From: JAMOAW01 sp039908535
GTDB lineage: Bacteria; Pseudomonadota; Magnetococcia; Magnetococcales; JADFZT01
Assembly (NCBI GenBank): GCA_039908535.1
Contig: JAMOAW010000100.1
Location: 1-14,460 of the forward strand
DNA: 14,460 nt
Direction: 5' to 3'
The position numbers and the translations under genes were made by a program. This document shows positions 14,341 through 14,460 of the stretch, in pieces. The number at the start of each line of letters is the position of its first letter. The first letter of the stretch is position 1. The notes under the pieces are model-generated. The model was not told where the DNA came from, made no database searches, and was given only the letters and a program-made list of their open reading frames with translations.

Positions 14341-14460
14341 CAAAAATCAAAGGCCAAACCCTGGGGGATGAATCCCCCAGACCCCCTCTTTTTTTTAAGA
14401 ATTAAAAAAAAAGGGTGGGGGGAATTGGGGGGCGGTTCTCCGCCCCCCAAGGTCTTGATT
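14341..14460 (+). repeat. Composite hairpin repeat, right end of the A/T-rich cassette
   Basis: About 120 bp up to the window edge, nearly identical to the reverse complement of 9279-9398. It contains the palindrome (14361-14380) followed by eight T, and the stem TTGGGGGGCGG-ttct-CCGCCCCCCAA (14425-14450). Unlike the left copy it has no TGCCC/GGGCA hairpin: the bases before it read GACAATGATACAAAAATC. The repeat may continue past the window. Confidence 0.92.

Overview
The window looks like a chromosomal stretch of a Gram-negative bacterium, probably a pseudomonadotan. It carries a PhoB/PhoR pair, a Yej-type oligopeptide ABC importer and a MEMO1/AMMECR1 protein. A dispersed family of G/C-rich hairpin repeats, often carrying a CTGGGGGATGAATCCCCCAG palindrome followed by a T-run, separates blocks of genes. 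From memory such repeats fit Magnetococcales-like genomes, but this is a weak inference. The backbone genes have mixed composition. The last third is strikingly A/T-rich and looks imported.

Layout. (1) 1-1376: a two-gene cassette, made of a 70-residue protein and an AbiEii-like nucleotidyltransferase overlapping it, lies between two ~75-bp direct repeats (46-121 and 1290-1368). (2) 1377-5980, all on the minus strand and read right to left: a MEMO1 (AmrB) protein whose fused AMMECR1 (AmrA) domain is broken by a probable internal deletion, a DUF457/YdjM-type membrane hydrolase, then phoB and phoR with a 4-nt GTGA overlap. (3) 5981-6392: a divergent intergenic region holding two tandem ~140-bp hairpin repeats. 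(4) 6393-9273, plus strand: yejA and yejB. The expected yejE and yejF do not follow. (5) 9279-14460: two nearly identical ~120-bp copies of the repeat in inverted orientation, bracketing a three-gene minus-strand operon with its own promoter.

The bracketed operon is the most interesting part. Its genes overlap by 4 nt at both junctions. They encode, in order of transcription, a ~582-residue protein with a nitrilase-like N-terminal half (putative Glu-Lys-Cys triad E79/K171/C208), a 159-residue small protein, and an 853-residue SMC/Rad50-like ATPase with a CPLC zinc hook. Effector, small middle component, then SMC-like ATPase is the architecture of ABC-three-component (ABC-3C) conflict systems, the group that includes Lamassu. 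A nitrilase-fold enzyme in the effector position would be a rare or undescribed variant. The whole cassette appears to have landed directly behind yejB, inside what is normally a four-gene yejABEF operon.

The minus-strand genes of block 2 may form one transcription unit (amrB-amrA', DUF457, phoB, phoR), since the gaps are at most about 50 bp and two junctions are coupled. YejA and YejB would work with the missing YejE and YejF to import peptides; in enterobacteria this importer is the route of entry for microcin C.
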